A stretch of DNA of 52,652 nucleotides from JAJXUB01 sp047974805 (GTDB taxonomy: Bacteria > Actinomycetota > Actinomycetes > Actinomycetales > Dermatophilaceae): positions 1-52,652 of the forward strand of contig JBKECS010000097.1 of NCBI GenBank assembly GCA_047974805.1, read 5' to 3'. The notes under the pieces are model-generated. The model searched no databases. It saw only the letters and a program-made list of their open reading frames with translations, and had not been told where the DNA came from. The position numbers and the translations under genes are program-made. Shown piece after piece: positions 30,865 to 38,456 of this stretch; positions within the stretch are counted from its first letter, which is position 1, and every line of letters begins with the position of its first letter.

Positions 30865-31926
30865 GGCCAGCCATCTGAGCATGGCGGTCTCGGCGGCGAC
30901 GATCTGCGCTACGGGGCAGCGCTCCTGGTCGTGATGGGCAAGTTGGGGATCCCCCGGACCGAAATTGACCGCAGGTATGCCCATGGCGAAGAAGCGGGCC
31001 ACGTCGGTCCACCCTTCCTTGGCCGCGACCGGAACCGCGAGGGCATCGACGAAGGCGCGCGCCGCCGGCTGGTCAAGCCCAGGCCGGGCACCGGCCGCGT
31101 TGTCCGTCACGGTGACCGCGAAACCGGCGAATAGGGCGCGCAGGTGCGCCTCGGCTTCGTCGGCGCCGCGGTCGGGCGCATACCGGTAGTTCACCGTGAC
31201 CACTGCCCGATCCGGGATAACGTTCCCCGCGATCCCCCCGGCGATTTTGACCGCGTTCAACGCCTCTCGATACACCAGGCCGTCCACGTGAACGATCCGG
31301 GGCTCATAGCTGCGCAGGATGTCGAGGATTCCGGCTGCCTCATGGATGGCGTTGTGCCCGGTCCAGGGTCGGGCCGAGTGGGCGGCGATGCCCTTGGCGG
31401 CGACCTCAACGCGCAGCGTGCCCTTGCATCCCCCCTCGATCCGTCCGTCGGTCGGCTCCATGAGTACAGCGAACCCGGCGTCGTTGATAAGTTCCGGACG
31501 GCGCTGTTCGATATGGGACAGGCCATTGAATTCGCTGTCGATCTCCTCCCCCTCGTAGAAGACGAAGGTGATGTCCCGCGTCGGCGTCGTCAGCTGGTGG
31601 GCGAGCCGCAGCGCCACCGCCACCCCGCCCTTCATGTCGACGGTGCCGCGGCCCCACAGGTCCTCCCCAATGAGGCGCGTCGGCAGATTGGGCGGGTCGC
31701 TCAACGGCACGGTGTCCAGGTGCCCGGCGATGACGACGCGGTCGGGGCGGCCCAGCTCCGTCCGGGCGACCAGGGTGTTGCCCATCCGGGTCAGTTCCAG
31801 GTGCGAGCGCGTCCGCAGCTGGTCCTCGATGAGATCGGCCAGCATCGCTTCTTGGCGGCTGACCGACTCGATATCGCAAATGGCAGCGGCCAGCGTCACC
31901 ACATCGGTGGCCAGGTTTAGCACCAT
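30862..31926 (-). CDS. dapE: Succinyl-diaminopimelate desuccinylase
   Basis: 354-residue M20 metallopeptidase-family enzyme acting on N-succinyl-LL-diaminopimelate in lysine and peptidoglycan synthesis. Metal ligands are visible: His in VVIAGHLDTVPLSD, Asp in LWGRGTVDMKGGVAVAL, the Glu pair in VFYEGEEIDSEFNG, and late residues in GPGDPQLAHHDQERC. The dimerisation domain occupies about 175-290. ATG 31926 was chosen because TAGGGT ends 7 nt upstream; a GTG at 31935 would overlap that box. It diverges from dapD, and the pathway partner dapC is 3.5 kb away. Confidence 0.93.
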   Translation of the reverse strand: MVLNLATDVVTLAAAICDIESVSRQEAMLADLIEDQLRTRSHLELTRMGNTLVARTELGRPDRVVIAGHLDTVPLSDPPNLPTRLIGEDLWGRGTVDMKGGVAVALRLAHQLTTPTRDITFVFYEGEEIDSEFNGLSHIEQRRPELINDAGFAVLMEPTDGRIEGGCKGTLRVEVAAKGIAAHSARPWTGHNAIHEAAGILDILRSYEPRIVHVDGLVYREALNAVKIAGGIAGNVIPDRAVVTVNYRYAPDRGADEAEAHLRALFAGFAVTVTDNAAGARPGLDQPAARAFVDALAVPVAAKEGWTDVARFFAMGIPAVNFGPGDPQLAHHDQERCPVAQIVAAETAMLRWLA

Positions 31927-31933
31927 ATGCCGC

Positions 31934-31939
31934 ACCCTA
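31934..31939 (-). promoter_or_regulatory. -10 box for leaderless dapE
   Basis: TAGGGT on the minus strand ends 7 nt before ATG 31926. The long inverted repeat starts 2 nt further upstream (31942), covering the -35 region, so a protein bound there would block this promoter. Confidence 0.5.
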
Positions 31940-31941
31940 AC

Positions 31942-32005
31942 CGTTGAGTGTGCGTAACTCGCCCGGACCTGGTGCCGATTCCCGGCGAGTTACGCACACT
32001 CAACG
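31942..32005. repeat. Perfect 22-bp inverted repeat between dapE and dapD
   Basis: The arm 31942-31963 (starting CGTTGAGTGTGCGTAACTCG) is the exact reverse complement of 31984-32005, with a 20-nt spacer. It fills the space between the divergent promoters: 2 nt from the dapE -10 and 41 nt before the dapD -10. It could be an operator pair, a cruciform or terminator separating the two units, or a dispersed palindromic element of the genome. No second copy was noticed in this window. Confidence 0.9.
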
Positions 32006-32046
32006 TGGGGAAGTAGGCGCGGGTATGGGCGGCGGTATCGGCACCG

Positions 32047-32052
32047 TAGGCT
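32047..32052 (+). promoter_or_regulatory. -10 box for leaderless dapD
   Basis: TAGGCT ends 8 nt before ATG 32061 and no ribosome site is present (TACCCCCC precedes the ATG). Supports 32061 over an upstream in-frame start that would read through the inverted repeat. Confidence 0.5.
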
Positions 32053-32060
32053 TACCCCCC

Positions 32061-32990
32061 ATGACTGCGCGCATGGCATACGGATATGGACTGGCGACCA
32101 TCACCGATGATGAGGGAGTCCTGGACACCTGGTATCCCGACCCGGTACTCGGCCGCCACCCCGAGGACGGCCACGCACCGGAAGCGTTGTATGCCGCCGT
32201 CACCGCCGACAGTGCCCGGCACGTGCGCACCGAGGTCGTCACGGTCCAGATCGACTTGGACGCTCCCCCCGTGGGCACCTCGGACGCCTATCTGCGCTTG
32301 CATCTGCTCAGCCACCGCCTCGTGGTGCCGAACACCATCAATCTCGACGGGATCTTCTCGGCCCTGCCCAACGTGGTGTGGACCAGCGCCGGTCCGTGTG
32401 CGGTCGAGGGCTTCGAACAGACCCGGATGCGGCTGCTGGCGCGTGGCCCGCTCCAGGTGTTTGCGGTGGACAAGTTCCCCCGGATGACCGACTACGTCCT
32501 GCCCACCGGCGTCCGGATCGCCGACGCTGACCGGGTGAGGCTGGGCGCCCACCTGGCCGATGGGACGACGGTCATGCACGAAGGCTTCGTCAACTTCAAC
32601 GCGGGCACCCTCGGCGCGTCGATGGTTGAGGGGCGGCTCAGCCAGGGCGTCGTCGTCGATGACGGGTCGGACATCGGCGGCGGTGCGAGCACGATGGGCA
32701 CCCTGTCCGGCGGAGGCACCGAGCGGGTCCGGATCGGCAAGCGCAGCCTGCTCGGCGCCGAATCCGGCTGCGGGATCGCCCTGGGCGACGATTGCGTCAT
32801 CGAGGCCGGCCTGTATGTGACCGCAGGGACCAAGGTCACGTTGCCGGACGGAACCATCGTCAAGGCGCGGGAATTGAGTGGACACGATGGTCTGCTGTTC
32901 ATTCGGGACTCCCTCACCGGCCGTGTCGAGGCCCGATCCCGTGCCGGACAAGGAATCCTGTTGAACGAGGCCCTGCACGCGCACAACTGA
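32061..32990 (+). CDS. dapD: Tetrahydrodipicolinate N-succinyltransferase
   Basis: 309 residues, the long actinobacterial form. The N-terminal domain (AYGYGLATITDDEGVLDTWY) precedes a left-handed beta helix of hexapeptide repeats (VRIADADRVRLGAHLADGTT, HEGFVNFNAGTLGASMVEGR, VVVDDGSDIGGGASTMGTLS, SLLGAESGCGIALGDDCVIE). It transfers succinyl from succinyl-CoA in the diaminopimelate pathway, upstream of DapC and DapE, both encoded in this window. Divergent from dapE across a 22-bp inverted repeat. Confidence 0.94.
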   Translation: MTARMAYGYGLATITDDEGVLDTWYPDPVLGRHPEDGHAPEALYAAVTADSARHVRTEVVTVQIDLDAPPVGTSDAYLRLHLLSHRLVVPNTINLDGIFSALPNVVWTSAGPCAVEGFEQTRMRLLARGPLQVFAVDKFPRMTDYVLPTGVRIADADRVRLGAHLADGTTVMHEGFVNFNAGTLGASMVEGRLSQGVVVDDGSDIGGGASTMGTLSGGGTERVRIGKRSLLGAESGCGIALGDDCVIEAGLYVTAGTKVTLPDGTIVKARELSGHDGLLFIRDSLTGRVEARSRAGQGILLNEALHAHN

Positions 32991-33051
32991 TCTACCCGTC
33001 GGCGTCCCCCCAGCGCCGACGACCTGCCCTGTTTGATGAAAGAAGTCCCAC

Positions 33052-33948
33052 ATGACGCACCAGACCCGGATGGGCGTCGTCCTCGCTGAAGAACATCCCC
33101 TACCCACCAGGCGGCGGCGAGTAGGACACGTGGTGCTCGCTGCGGCACTTGTCGCACTCCTGGTCGGCGCCTACGCCGGCGTGCGAGGCATGTTGACGTC
33201 GTTCGGCGGCAACCGATGCGAGGCGAGCGCGATGAACACCTCGGTGCGGTTCACCCCCGAGCAGATGGACAACGCCGCGACCATCACCGCGATCGGTGTC
33301 CACCGCGGGCTGCCGGCCAGGGCGGCGACCATTGCACTGGCCACCGCCATCCAAGAGTCCAAGCTGCGCAACCTGGACTACGGCGACCGGGACAGTGTGG
33401 GCCTCTTCCAGCAACGACCGTCCCAAGGCTGGGGCACAACAGCGCAACTGATGGACCCGGTGTATGCCACGAACGCCTTCTACGACGCGCTGGTCAAGAT
33501 CGACGGGTATCAGAGCATGGAGATCACCAAAGTGGCCCAGGCGGTGCAGCGCAGCGCAGCACCGCTGGCCTATGCCGAGCATGAGACCGAGGGGCGTGTG
33601 CTCGCATCGAACTTGGCGGGCTACAACCCGGGACATCTCGGCTGTCGGCTCGGCCCGGCTGACGCACCAGGGGATACCACCGAGATTCAGCGCCAGCTCC
33701 AAGAGGAATGGGGGCTGACCGCTGCGCACCAGGGCGCGACCCTCGTGGTCACGGCCCCGACGGGGACCCGGGCCTGGGCCATCGGTTCGTGGGCGGTGGC
33801 CAAGGCGCAAGCCACTAACGTCACCGCGGTCCGCATCGGCTCCAGCACGTGGCAGCGCTCCCGCAACCTCGATGCCTCATCCTGGCACCCGATGCCAGGA
33901 GAACAACCGGCGGCGGGGGCCACCGACGTCGTTATCACCTTGAACTAG
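33052..33948 (+). CDS. Membrane-anchored lysozyme-like protein of unknown role
   Basis: 298 residues: an Arg-rich cytoplasmic start, one membrane helix (about 24-46), then an extracytoplasmic domain with ARAATIALATAIQESKLRNL, DYGDRDSVGLFQQRPSQGWG and MDPVYATNAFYDALVKIDGY. This is the pattern of goose-lysozyme/transglycosylase-like proteins, with E102 as candidate catalytic acid and the GLFQQRPSQGWG turn typical of an actinobacterial group often left unnamed. The last 70 residues form a separate small domain (ATLVVTAPTGTRAWAIGSWA). Peptidoglycan cleavage is inferred. ATG 33052 has GAAAGAAG nearby; 61 nt after dapD, possibly co-transcribed. Confidence 0.7.
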   Translation: MTHQTRMGVVLAEEHPLPTRRRRVGHVVLAAALVALLVGAYAGVRGMLTSFGGNRCEASAMNTSVRFTPEQMDNAATITAIGVHRGLPARAATIALATAIQESKLRNLDYGDRDSVGLFQQRPSQGWGTTAQLMDPVYATNAFYDALVKIDGYQSMEITKVAQAVQRSAAPLAYAEHETEGRVLASNLAGYNPGHLGCRLGPADAPGDTTEIQRQLQEEWGLTAAHQGATLVVTAPTGTRAWAIGSWAVAKAQATNVTAVRIGSSTWQRSRNLDASSWHPMPGEQPAAGATDVVITLN

Positions 33949-34020
33949 CCCGGTCCGCCTACCGCCAGCGCCTCTTCACGGCGTACGAACGGGGGGCGGT
34001 GGCGGCGAGGACAAGTGGGG

Positions 34021-35313
34021 TTAGCGGGCAGAGACCGGCACGTAGGGGCGTTCGGTCTGCCCGACGTAGACCTGGCGAGGACGGCCGATCTTCGTCGTGG
34101 GGTCTTCGATCATCTCGCGCCACTGGGCGATCCATCCTGGCAGGCGACCCAGGGCGAACAGCACCGTGAACATCCGGGTCGGGAACCCCATAGACTTGTA
34201 GATCAACCCCGTGTAGAAGTCGACGTTCGGATAGAGCTTGCGCTCGACGAAGTAGTCATCCTCCAGGGCTCGCTGCTCCAGCTGCATGGCGATGTCCAAT
34301 AGGGGATCGGATACGCCGTTCTTGTTCAGGATCGTGTCGGCTGCCTTCTTGACCAGGGCTGCGCGCGGGTCGTAGTTCTTATAGACCCGGTGGCCGAAGC
34401 CCATGAGCTTGACCCCGTCCTCCCTGTTCTTCACCTTCTTGACAAAGGTGTCCACGTCACCGCCGGCGTTGTGGATCTCCTCGAGCATCTCCAACACGGC
34501 CTGGTTGGCGCCGCCGTGGAGCGGGCCGAAGAGGGCGTTGATCCCGGCCGAGATCGACGCGAAGAGGTTAGCGTGCGAGGACCCCACGAGGCGCACGGTG
34601 GAGGTCGAACAGTTCTGCTCGTGGTCAGCGTGCAGGATGAGCAGAAGGTCCAGCGCACGAACCATGTCCTCATCGAGCTCGTACGGTTCGGCCGGGAACC
34701 CGAAGATCATCCGCAGGAAGTTCTCCGGGAGCGACAGGTTATTGTCCGGGTAGAGGAACGGTTGCCCGACTGACTTCTTGTACGCGTATGCCGCGATGGT
34801 GGGCAGCTTGGCCAGCAGCCGGATGGTGCTGATGTGCACCTGCTCGGGGTCGAACGGGTCCAGACTGTCCTGATAGAACGTCGAGAGTGCCGACACGGCC
34901 GAGGACAGTACCGGCATGGGGTGGGCGTCCCTGGGGAAGCCGTTGAAGAATGCCTTGAGGTCCTCGTGCAGCATGGTGTGCCGCCGGACGTTGTCATCGA
35001 AGGCGGCGAGCTCGTCAGCCGAGGGCAGCTCCCCGTAGATGAGCAGGTATGCCGTCTCGATGAAGGTCGACTGCTCGGCGAGCTGCTCGATCGGATAACC
35101 CCGGTAGCGCAGGATGCCGTGATCGCCGTCGATGTAGGTGATCGCGCTCGTGCACGAGGCCGTATTGGTGAAGCCGGGGTCCAGCGTGACGTTGCCGGTC
35201 GTGGCGAGAAGTTTGCTGACGTCGTAGCCGCCGTTGCCCTCGCTCGCCGGCGTGAACGGCAACTCCAGTGACGTCTCCCCCGCCGTCAGCGAGGCAGTGG
35301 TGTTCGTTCCCAT
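34021..35313 (-). CDS. gltA: Citrate synthase (type II)
   Basis: 430 residues. Condenses oxaloacetate and acetyl-CoA to citrate. Catalytic residues are visible in HADHEQNCSTSTVR, LMGFGHRVYKNYDPRA and LYPNVDFYTGLIYKSMG; the signature is GFGHRVYKNYDPR. The N-terminal beta domain (VTLDPGFTNTASCTSAITYI) marks the hexameric type II enzyme. ATG 35313 has GGAGG 5 nt upstream, so a longer in-frame start at 35409 was rejected. It follows dapC by 113 nt, and TATCTT in that gap may be its -10. Confidence 0.96.
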   Translation of the reverse strand: MGTNTTASLTAGETSLELPFTPASEGNGGYDVSKLLATTGNVTLDPGFTNTASCTSAITYIDGDHGILRYRGYPIEQLAEQSTFIETAYLLIYGELPSADELAAFDDNVRRHTMLHEDLKAFFNGFPRDAHPMPVLSSAVSALSTFYQDSLDPFDPEQVHISTIRLLAKLPTIAAYAYKKSVGQPFLYPDNNLSLPENFLRMIFGFPAEPYELDEDMVRALDLLLILHADHEQNCSTSTVRLVGSSHANLFASISAGINALFGPLHGGANQAVLEMLEEIHNAGGDVDTFVKKVKNREDGVKLMGFGHRVYKNYDPRAALVKKAADTILNKNGVSDPLLDIAMQLEQRALEDDYFVERKLYPNVDFYTGLIYKSMGFPTRMFTVLFALGRLPGWIAQWREMIEDPTTKIGRPRQVYVGQTERPYVPVSAR

Positions 35314-35426
35314 GAGTCCTCCGTCGTCGTTGTTCAGGCGGTCTTCTCGCAAGATATCCCAGTGATCCAGCCACCCGTGGTCCAGTCCATAAGCGGTCCA
35401 CAAGACCACCGAGGGGCTGTATCGGA

Positions 35427-36563
35427 CTATGCCGAACCGTTGGTGAGCCGCTCCGCCGCGCTGAGCATGTGCGCGTCGCTAGCGGTCAACGCGATGCGCA
35501 CATGACGACGCCCACCAGCACCGTAGAAGTCCCCTGGGGTCACAAGTATGCCCAGGTCAGCGAGGTCGGCAACGCTACCCCAACAGTCTTGGTCACGCGT
35601 CGCCCAGAGATAGAGGCCGGCCTGGGAGTCATCGATCCGGAACCCTGCCCGGGCCAGGGCCGGGGCCAGCACGTCACGCCGGGCCGCATACCGAGCTTTG
35701 TTCTGCACAACGTGAGAATCGTCACCGAGGGCAGCGATCATCGCACGCTGCACCGGCCACGGCATGATCATCCCGGCATGCTGGCGGACCCGGACCAACC
35801 GGGTCACCAGGGCCGGGTCTCCGGCCGCGAAGGCGGCGCGATATCCGGCCAGATTGCTCTGTTTGGATAGGGAGTAGACGACCAGCAGTCCCTCGTGCGA
35901 TCCCCCAGTTACCCGGGGGTCTAGAAGGGAGGGTGTGCTGGACAGACCCTCACGCTCGTCCTCGGGGCGCCAGTCCAGCTCCGCGTAGCACTCGTCACTG
36001 GCCACGACGATGCCGTAGGACCGTGCCCAGGCCACCACCTTGGCCAGATGTGCAATGCCGAGCACCTTTCCGCTGGGGTTGCTCGGGCTGTTCAGCCAGA
36101 GCAATTTGGGTGCGCTGGCCGAGGTGATCGGCCCGAACGCGGTCGTGGCGTCCGCCGCAAACCCGGTGGCACCGGCCAACGTGGCGCCGACGGCATAGGT
36201 CGGATAGGCGATGCTCGGATAGCCGACGACGTCTCCGGCGCCAAGGCCCATGAGCATCGGCAGCCAGGCGACGATCTCCTTGGACCCGATCGTGGGCATG
36301 ACGCCGGCTGGGTCGACGTCGGGAACCCCACGACGCCGGGCGAACCAGGCCGCGACGGCGGATCGCAGATCGGGCGTGCCGTAGACCTGCGGATACCCGG
36401 GCGCATCCGCCGCCCCAGCGAGGGCCTCGGTGACGAGACTCGGCGTCGGGTCGACGGGGGTACCGACGGACAGATCAACGATTCCGCCGGAGACGGCCCG
36501 TGCTCGTTCGCGATAGGGATCCAGCGAGTCCCACGGAAAGTCAGGAAGGTCAGAGACCGGCAT
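35427..36563 (-). CDS. dapC: Succinyldiaminopimelate transaminase
   Basis: 378-residue fold-type I PLP aminotransferase. Key segments: LSVGTPVDPTPSLVTEAL, YPQVYGTPDLRSAVAAWFAR, LLWLNSPSNPSGKVLGIAHL, VVASDECYAELDW, the PLP lysine in VYSLSKQSNLAGYRAAF, and HVRIALTASDAHM. The position directly after fdxA is the conserved actinobacterial dapC locus. It makes N-succinyl-LL-2,6-diaminopimelate from the keto precursor, between DapD and DapE. Start ATG 36563 lies 3 nt after the fdxA stop, so both are on one transcript. Confidence 0.92.
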   Translation of the reverse strand: MPVSDLPDFPWDSLDPYRERARAVSGGIVDLSVGTPVDPTPSLVTEALAGAADAPGYPQVYGTPDLRSAVAAWFARRRGVPDVDPAGVMPTIGSKEIVAWLPMLMGLGAGDVVGYPSIAYPTYAVGATLAGATGFAADATTAFGPITSASAPKLLWLNSPSNPSGKVLGIAHLAKVVAWARSYGIVVASDECYAELDWRPEDEREGLSSTPSLLDPRVTGGSHEGLLVVYSLSKQSNLAGYRAAFAAGDPALVTRLVRVRQHAGMIMPWPVQRAMIAALGDDSHVVQNKARYAARRDVLAPALARAGFRIDDSQAGLYLWATRDQDCWGSVADLADLGILVTPGDFYGAGGRRHVRIALTASDAHMLSAAERLTNGSA

Positions 36564-36566
36564 GCG

Positions 36567-36893
36567 CTACTCGTCGTGCTGCTGGGGCGGCAGCGCGGCG
36601 ATGAGCGGGTGGTCCTTGGGGATGACGCCCATCTTGGCAGCGCCACCTGGACTTCCCAGGTCGTCGAAGAACTCGACGTTGGCCTTGTAGTAGTCGGCCC
36701 ATTGCTCGGGGACGTCGTCCTCGTAATAGATCGCTTCCACGGGGCAGACCGGCTCGCAGGCGCCGCAGTCGACGCATTCGTCAGGGTGAATGTACAAGCT
36801 GCGCTCACCCTCATAGATGCAGTCGACCGGACACTCCTCGATGCAGGCCCTGTCCTTGAGGTCCACACATGGCTGAGCGATCACATAGGTCAT
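36567..36893 (-). CDS. fdxA: 7Fe ferredoxin
   Basis: 108-residue small electron carrier. C9, C17 and C50 are the expected ligands of the [3Fe-4S] cluster, and C21, C40, C43 and C46 of the [4Fe-4S] cluster (QPCVDLKDRACIEECPVDC and DECVDCGACEPVCPVEA). C25 is extra. The C-terminal 50 residues, with YKANVEFFDDLGSPGGAAK, are the usual actinobacterial extension. ATG 36893 has TAGTAT exactly 7 nt upstream, and the message is probably leaderless. The -10 box is shared with the divergent GNAT gene. dapC follows by 3 nt. Confidence 0.95.
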   Translation of the reverse strand: MTYVIAQPCVDLKDRACIEECPVDCIYEGERSLYIHPDECVDCGACEPVCPVEAIYYEDDVPEQWADYYKANVEFFDDLGSPGGAAKMGVIPKDHPLIAALPPQQHDE

Positions 36894-36900
36894 GCGGCAC

Positions 36901-36907
36901 ATACTAT
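36901..36907. promoter_or_regulatory. Overlapping divergent -10 boxes of fdxA and the GNAT gene
   Basis: ATACTAT carries TACTAT on the plus strand (36902-36907), 7 nt before ATG 36915, and TAGTAT on the minus strand (36901-36906), 7 nt before ATG 36893. The two start codons are separated by only 21 nt. Both genes lack ribosome sites, as expected for leaderless messages. Any -35 contacts must lie inside the coding region of the opposite gene. Confidence 0.65.
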
Positions 36908-36914
36908 GCGGCCT

Positions 36915-37910
36915 ATGGCGCCGCATCCGATCGGTCCCATCCGAGAACTCACTCCAGGAACCCGCATAGTGGTGCGGCACCGGATGCCCGACCCCGACCC
37001 GGCGACCGGTGCGCACCTGACCGACGTCGTCGGTGAAGTGGTCTCCTGCGACGAGGTCGAGGTGACCGTCCGCACTCGTGCGGGCGCGATGGTCGTGGTA
37101 TTGCGGTCTTCCATCCTGGCGGCGAAGGAGTTGCCTCCGCGTCCGGTTCGTCGTGGGCCACCGCACCGGGCGGTTGCTGCAGAGGATGTCGAGCGCCTCA
37201 TGGTGGCGGCATGGCCCCCTCTGGAGACCGAGCCGCTCGGTGACTGGGTGATGCGATCCGCCGGGGGCTTCACCCTACGGGCCAACTCCGCCCTGGTGCT
37301 CGGCTCCCCGGGGGTGCCGATCGCGCAGGCCTTGGACACCGTGAGGGCCTGGTATGCGTCACGCGACCTCCCAGCTCAGCTGACGGTGCCGGAGATTGCG
37401 GACCTGACCGATGAAGTGGCCTCCGAGGTGTCCCGCGCTGGGTGGCGCTCGCAGGCGCGCGCGCTGGTGCTCACGGCAGCGACCCGTGAAGTGGCGATGG
37501 CGCGCGGGTCGAGGGAGCCGGTCACGCTGAGCCAGCAACCTGATCCGGTGTGGCTGGCCGCATTCTCCAGCTACCGCAGCGCCGACCTGCGGTATGCCGT
37601 GCCGGTGCTGACCGGTTCGCCAGCTCAGATTTTTGCCACCGTCGGCCAGGACGGCGAGGTTTATGGCATCGGACGGCTGGCACTGACCCAGGGATGGGGC
37701 GGACTGGCAGCCATGTGGGTGGACCCGCAGCAGCGCCGGCGCGGGCTGGCCACCGCGATGCTGGCGGCCCTGGCGCAGGCTGCGGACACAGCCGGGGCCC
37801 GCTCACTGCATCTGCAGGTGGAGATCGGCAACGACGCCGCAGTGGCGGCATACGAGCAGGTGGGTTTCACTGTGCACCACGGCTACGAGACCTTCCGGGC
37901 ACCGGGATGA
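36915..37910 (+). CDS. GNAT-family N-acetyltransferase with N-terminal beta domain
   Basis: 331 residues. The first 80 form a small beta domain (TPGTRIVVRHRMPDPDPATG, GEVVSCDEVEVTVRTRAG), the middle (about 95-190) is a degenerate acetyltransferase-like half, and the C-terminal GNAT domain holds the acetyl-CoA loop QQRRRGLATAMLAALAQAAD and the closing VAAYEQVGFTVHHGYETFRA. Such tandem-GNAT proteins occur divergently from fdxA in actinobacteria; the substrate is unknown. ATG 36915 is supported by the -10 box 7 nt upstream; long upstream in-frame codons run antisense through fdxA and dapC and were rejected. Confidence 0.83.
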   Translation: MAPHPIGPIRELTPGTRIVVRHRMPDPDPATGAHLTDVVGEVVSCDEVEVTVRTRAGAMVVVLRSSILAAKELPPRPVRRGPPHRAVAAEDVERLMVAAWPPLETEPLGDWVMRSAGGFTLRANSALVLGSPGVPIAQALDTVRAWYASRDLPAQLTVPEIADLTDEVASEVSRAGWRSQARALVLTAATREVAMARGSREPVTLSQQPDPVWLAAFSSYRSADLRYAVPVLTGSPAQIFATVGQDGEVYGIGRLALTQGWGGLAAMWVDPQQRRRGLATAMLAALAQAADTAGARSLHLQVEIGNDAAVAAYEQVGFTVHHGYETFRAPG

Positions 37911-37934
37911 GCGGGCCTGGGTCGGTGCTGACGG

Positions 37935-38444
37935 TCAGCTGGTGACCGTGGTATAGCCGCTGCGATAGTGCACCAGCGGCAACGGCACCGTCTGTTCATC
38001 GACTTCGATGGACAGCGCTTCCCCGACGATGATGCTGTGGTCGCCGGCCGGGTGCACCGAGAAGGTGCGTGCCTCGATGGAGGCTTGGGCCCCATCGATG
38101 ACTGCGGTGCCGGTGGCCGAACCGAGACGGTGCGGTATGTCCTGGAGTTGGCCCTGCACCGGCCGTCCGCGGGTGGCCAGCCACTGCGAGATCGGCCGTT
38201 GCGTCGCGGAGAGAATGTTCACCGTGAACCTGCCGGCGCCGATGACGACATCGTGGAAGCGGGCACCCTTCTCGATGCACACAAGGAGCAGCGCGGGGTC
38301 AAGGGACACCGAGCACACCGACGCGACGGTCATGGCGTAGTCGGTGGTGCCATCGGTCGTGGTGACCACGCACACCCCGCTGGCGAACCGACCCATGGCC
38401 AGACGAAAATCTGCTTCTAGGGCGCTGCCCGGTTCTCCTGACAT
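37935..38444 (-). CDS. Flavin reductase-family FMN-binding protein
   Basis: 169 residues, split-barrel fold: FRLAMGRFASGVCVVTTTDG, TDYAMTVASVCSVSLDPALL, GRFTVNILSATQRPISQWLA and HSIIVGEALSIEVDEQTVPL. This is the class of short-chain flavin reductases that supply reduced FMN or FAD to two-component monooxygenases. No partner oxygenase is in the window. ATG 38444 has GGAGG 5 nt upstream. It follows the LpqW-like gene by 12 nt, so the two likely share a transcript with typA. Confidence 0.88.
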   Translation of the reverse strand: MSGEPGSALEADFRLAMGRFASGVCVVTTTDGTTDYAMTVASVCSVSLDPALLLVCIEKGARFHDVVIGAGRFTVNILSATQRPISQWLATRGRPVQGQLQDIPHRLGSATGTAVIDGAQASIEARTFSVHPAGDHSIIVGEALSIEVDEQTVPLPLVHYRSGYTTVTS

Positions 38445-38456
38445 GCGACCTCCTGG

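Noticed and set aside
33949..34020. Bidirectional terminator between the lysozyme-like gene and gltA
   Set aside because: Only imperfect GC-rich complementarity (CCGCC against GGCGG runs) is visible, without a clean stem.
34021..35409. Longer citrate synthase starting at 35409
   Set aside because: The extra 32 residues have no family similarity and the ATG at 35313 has a strong GGAGG site 5 nt before it.
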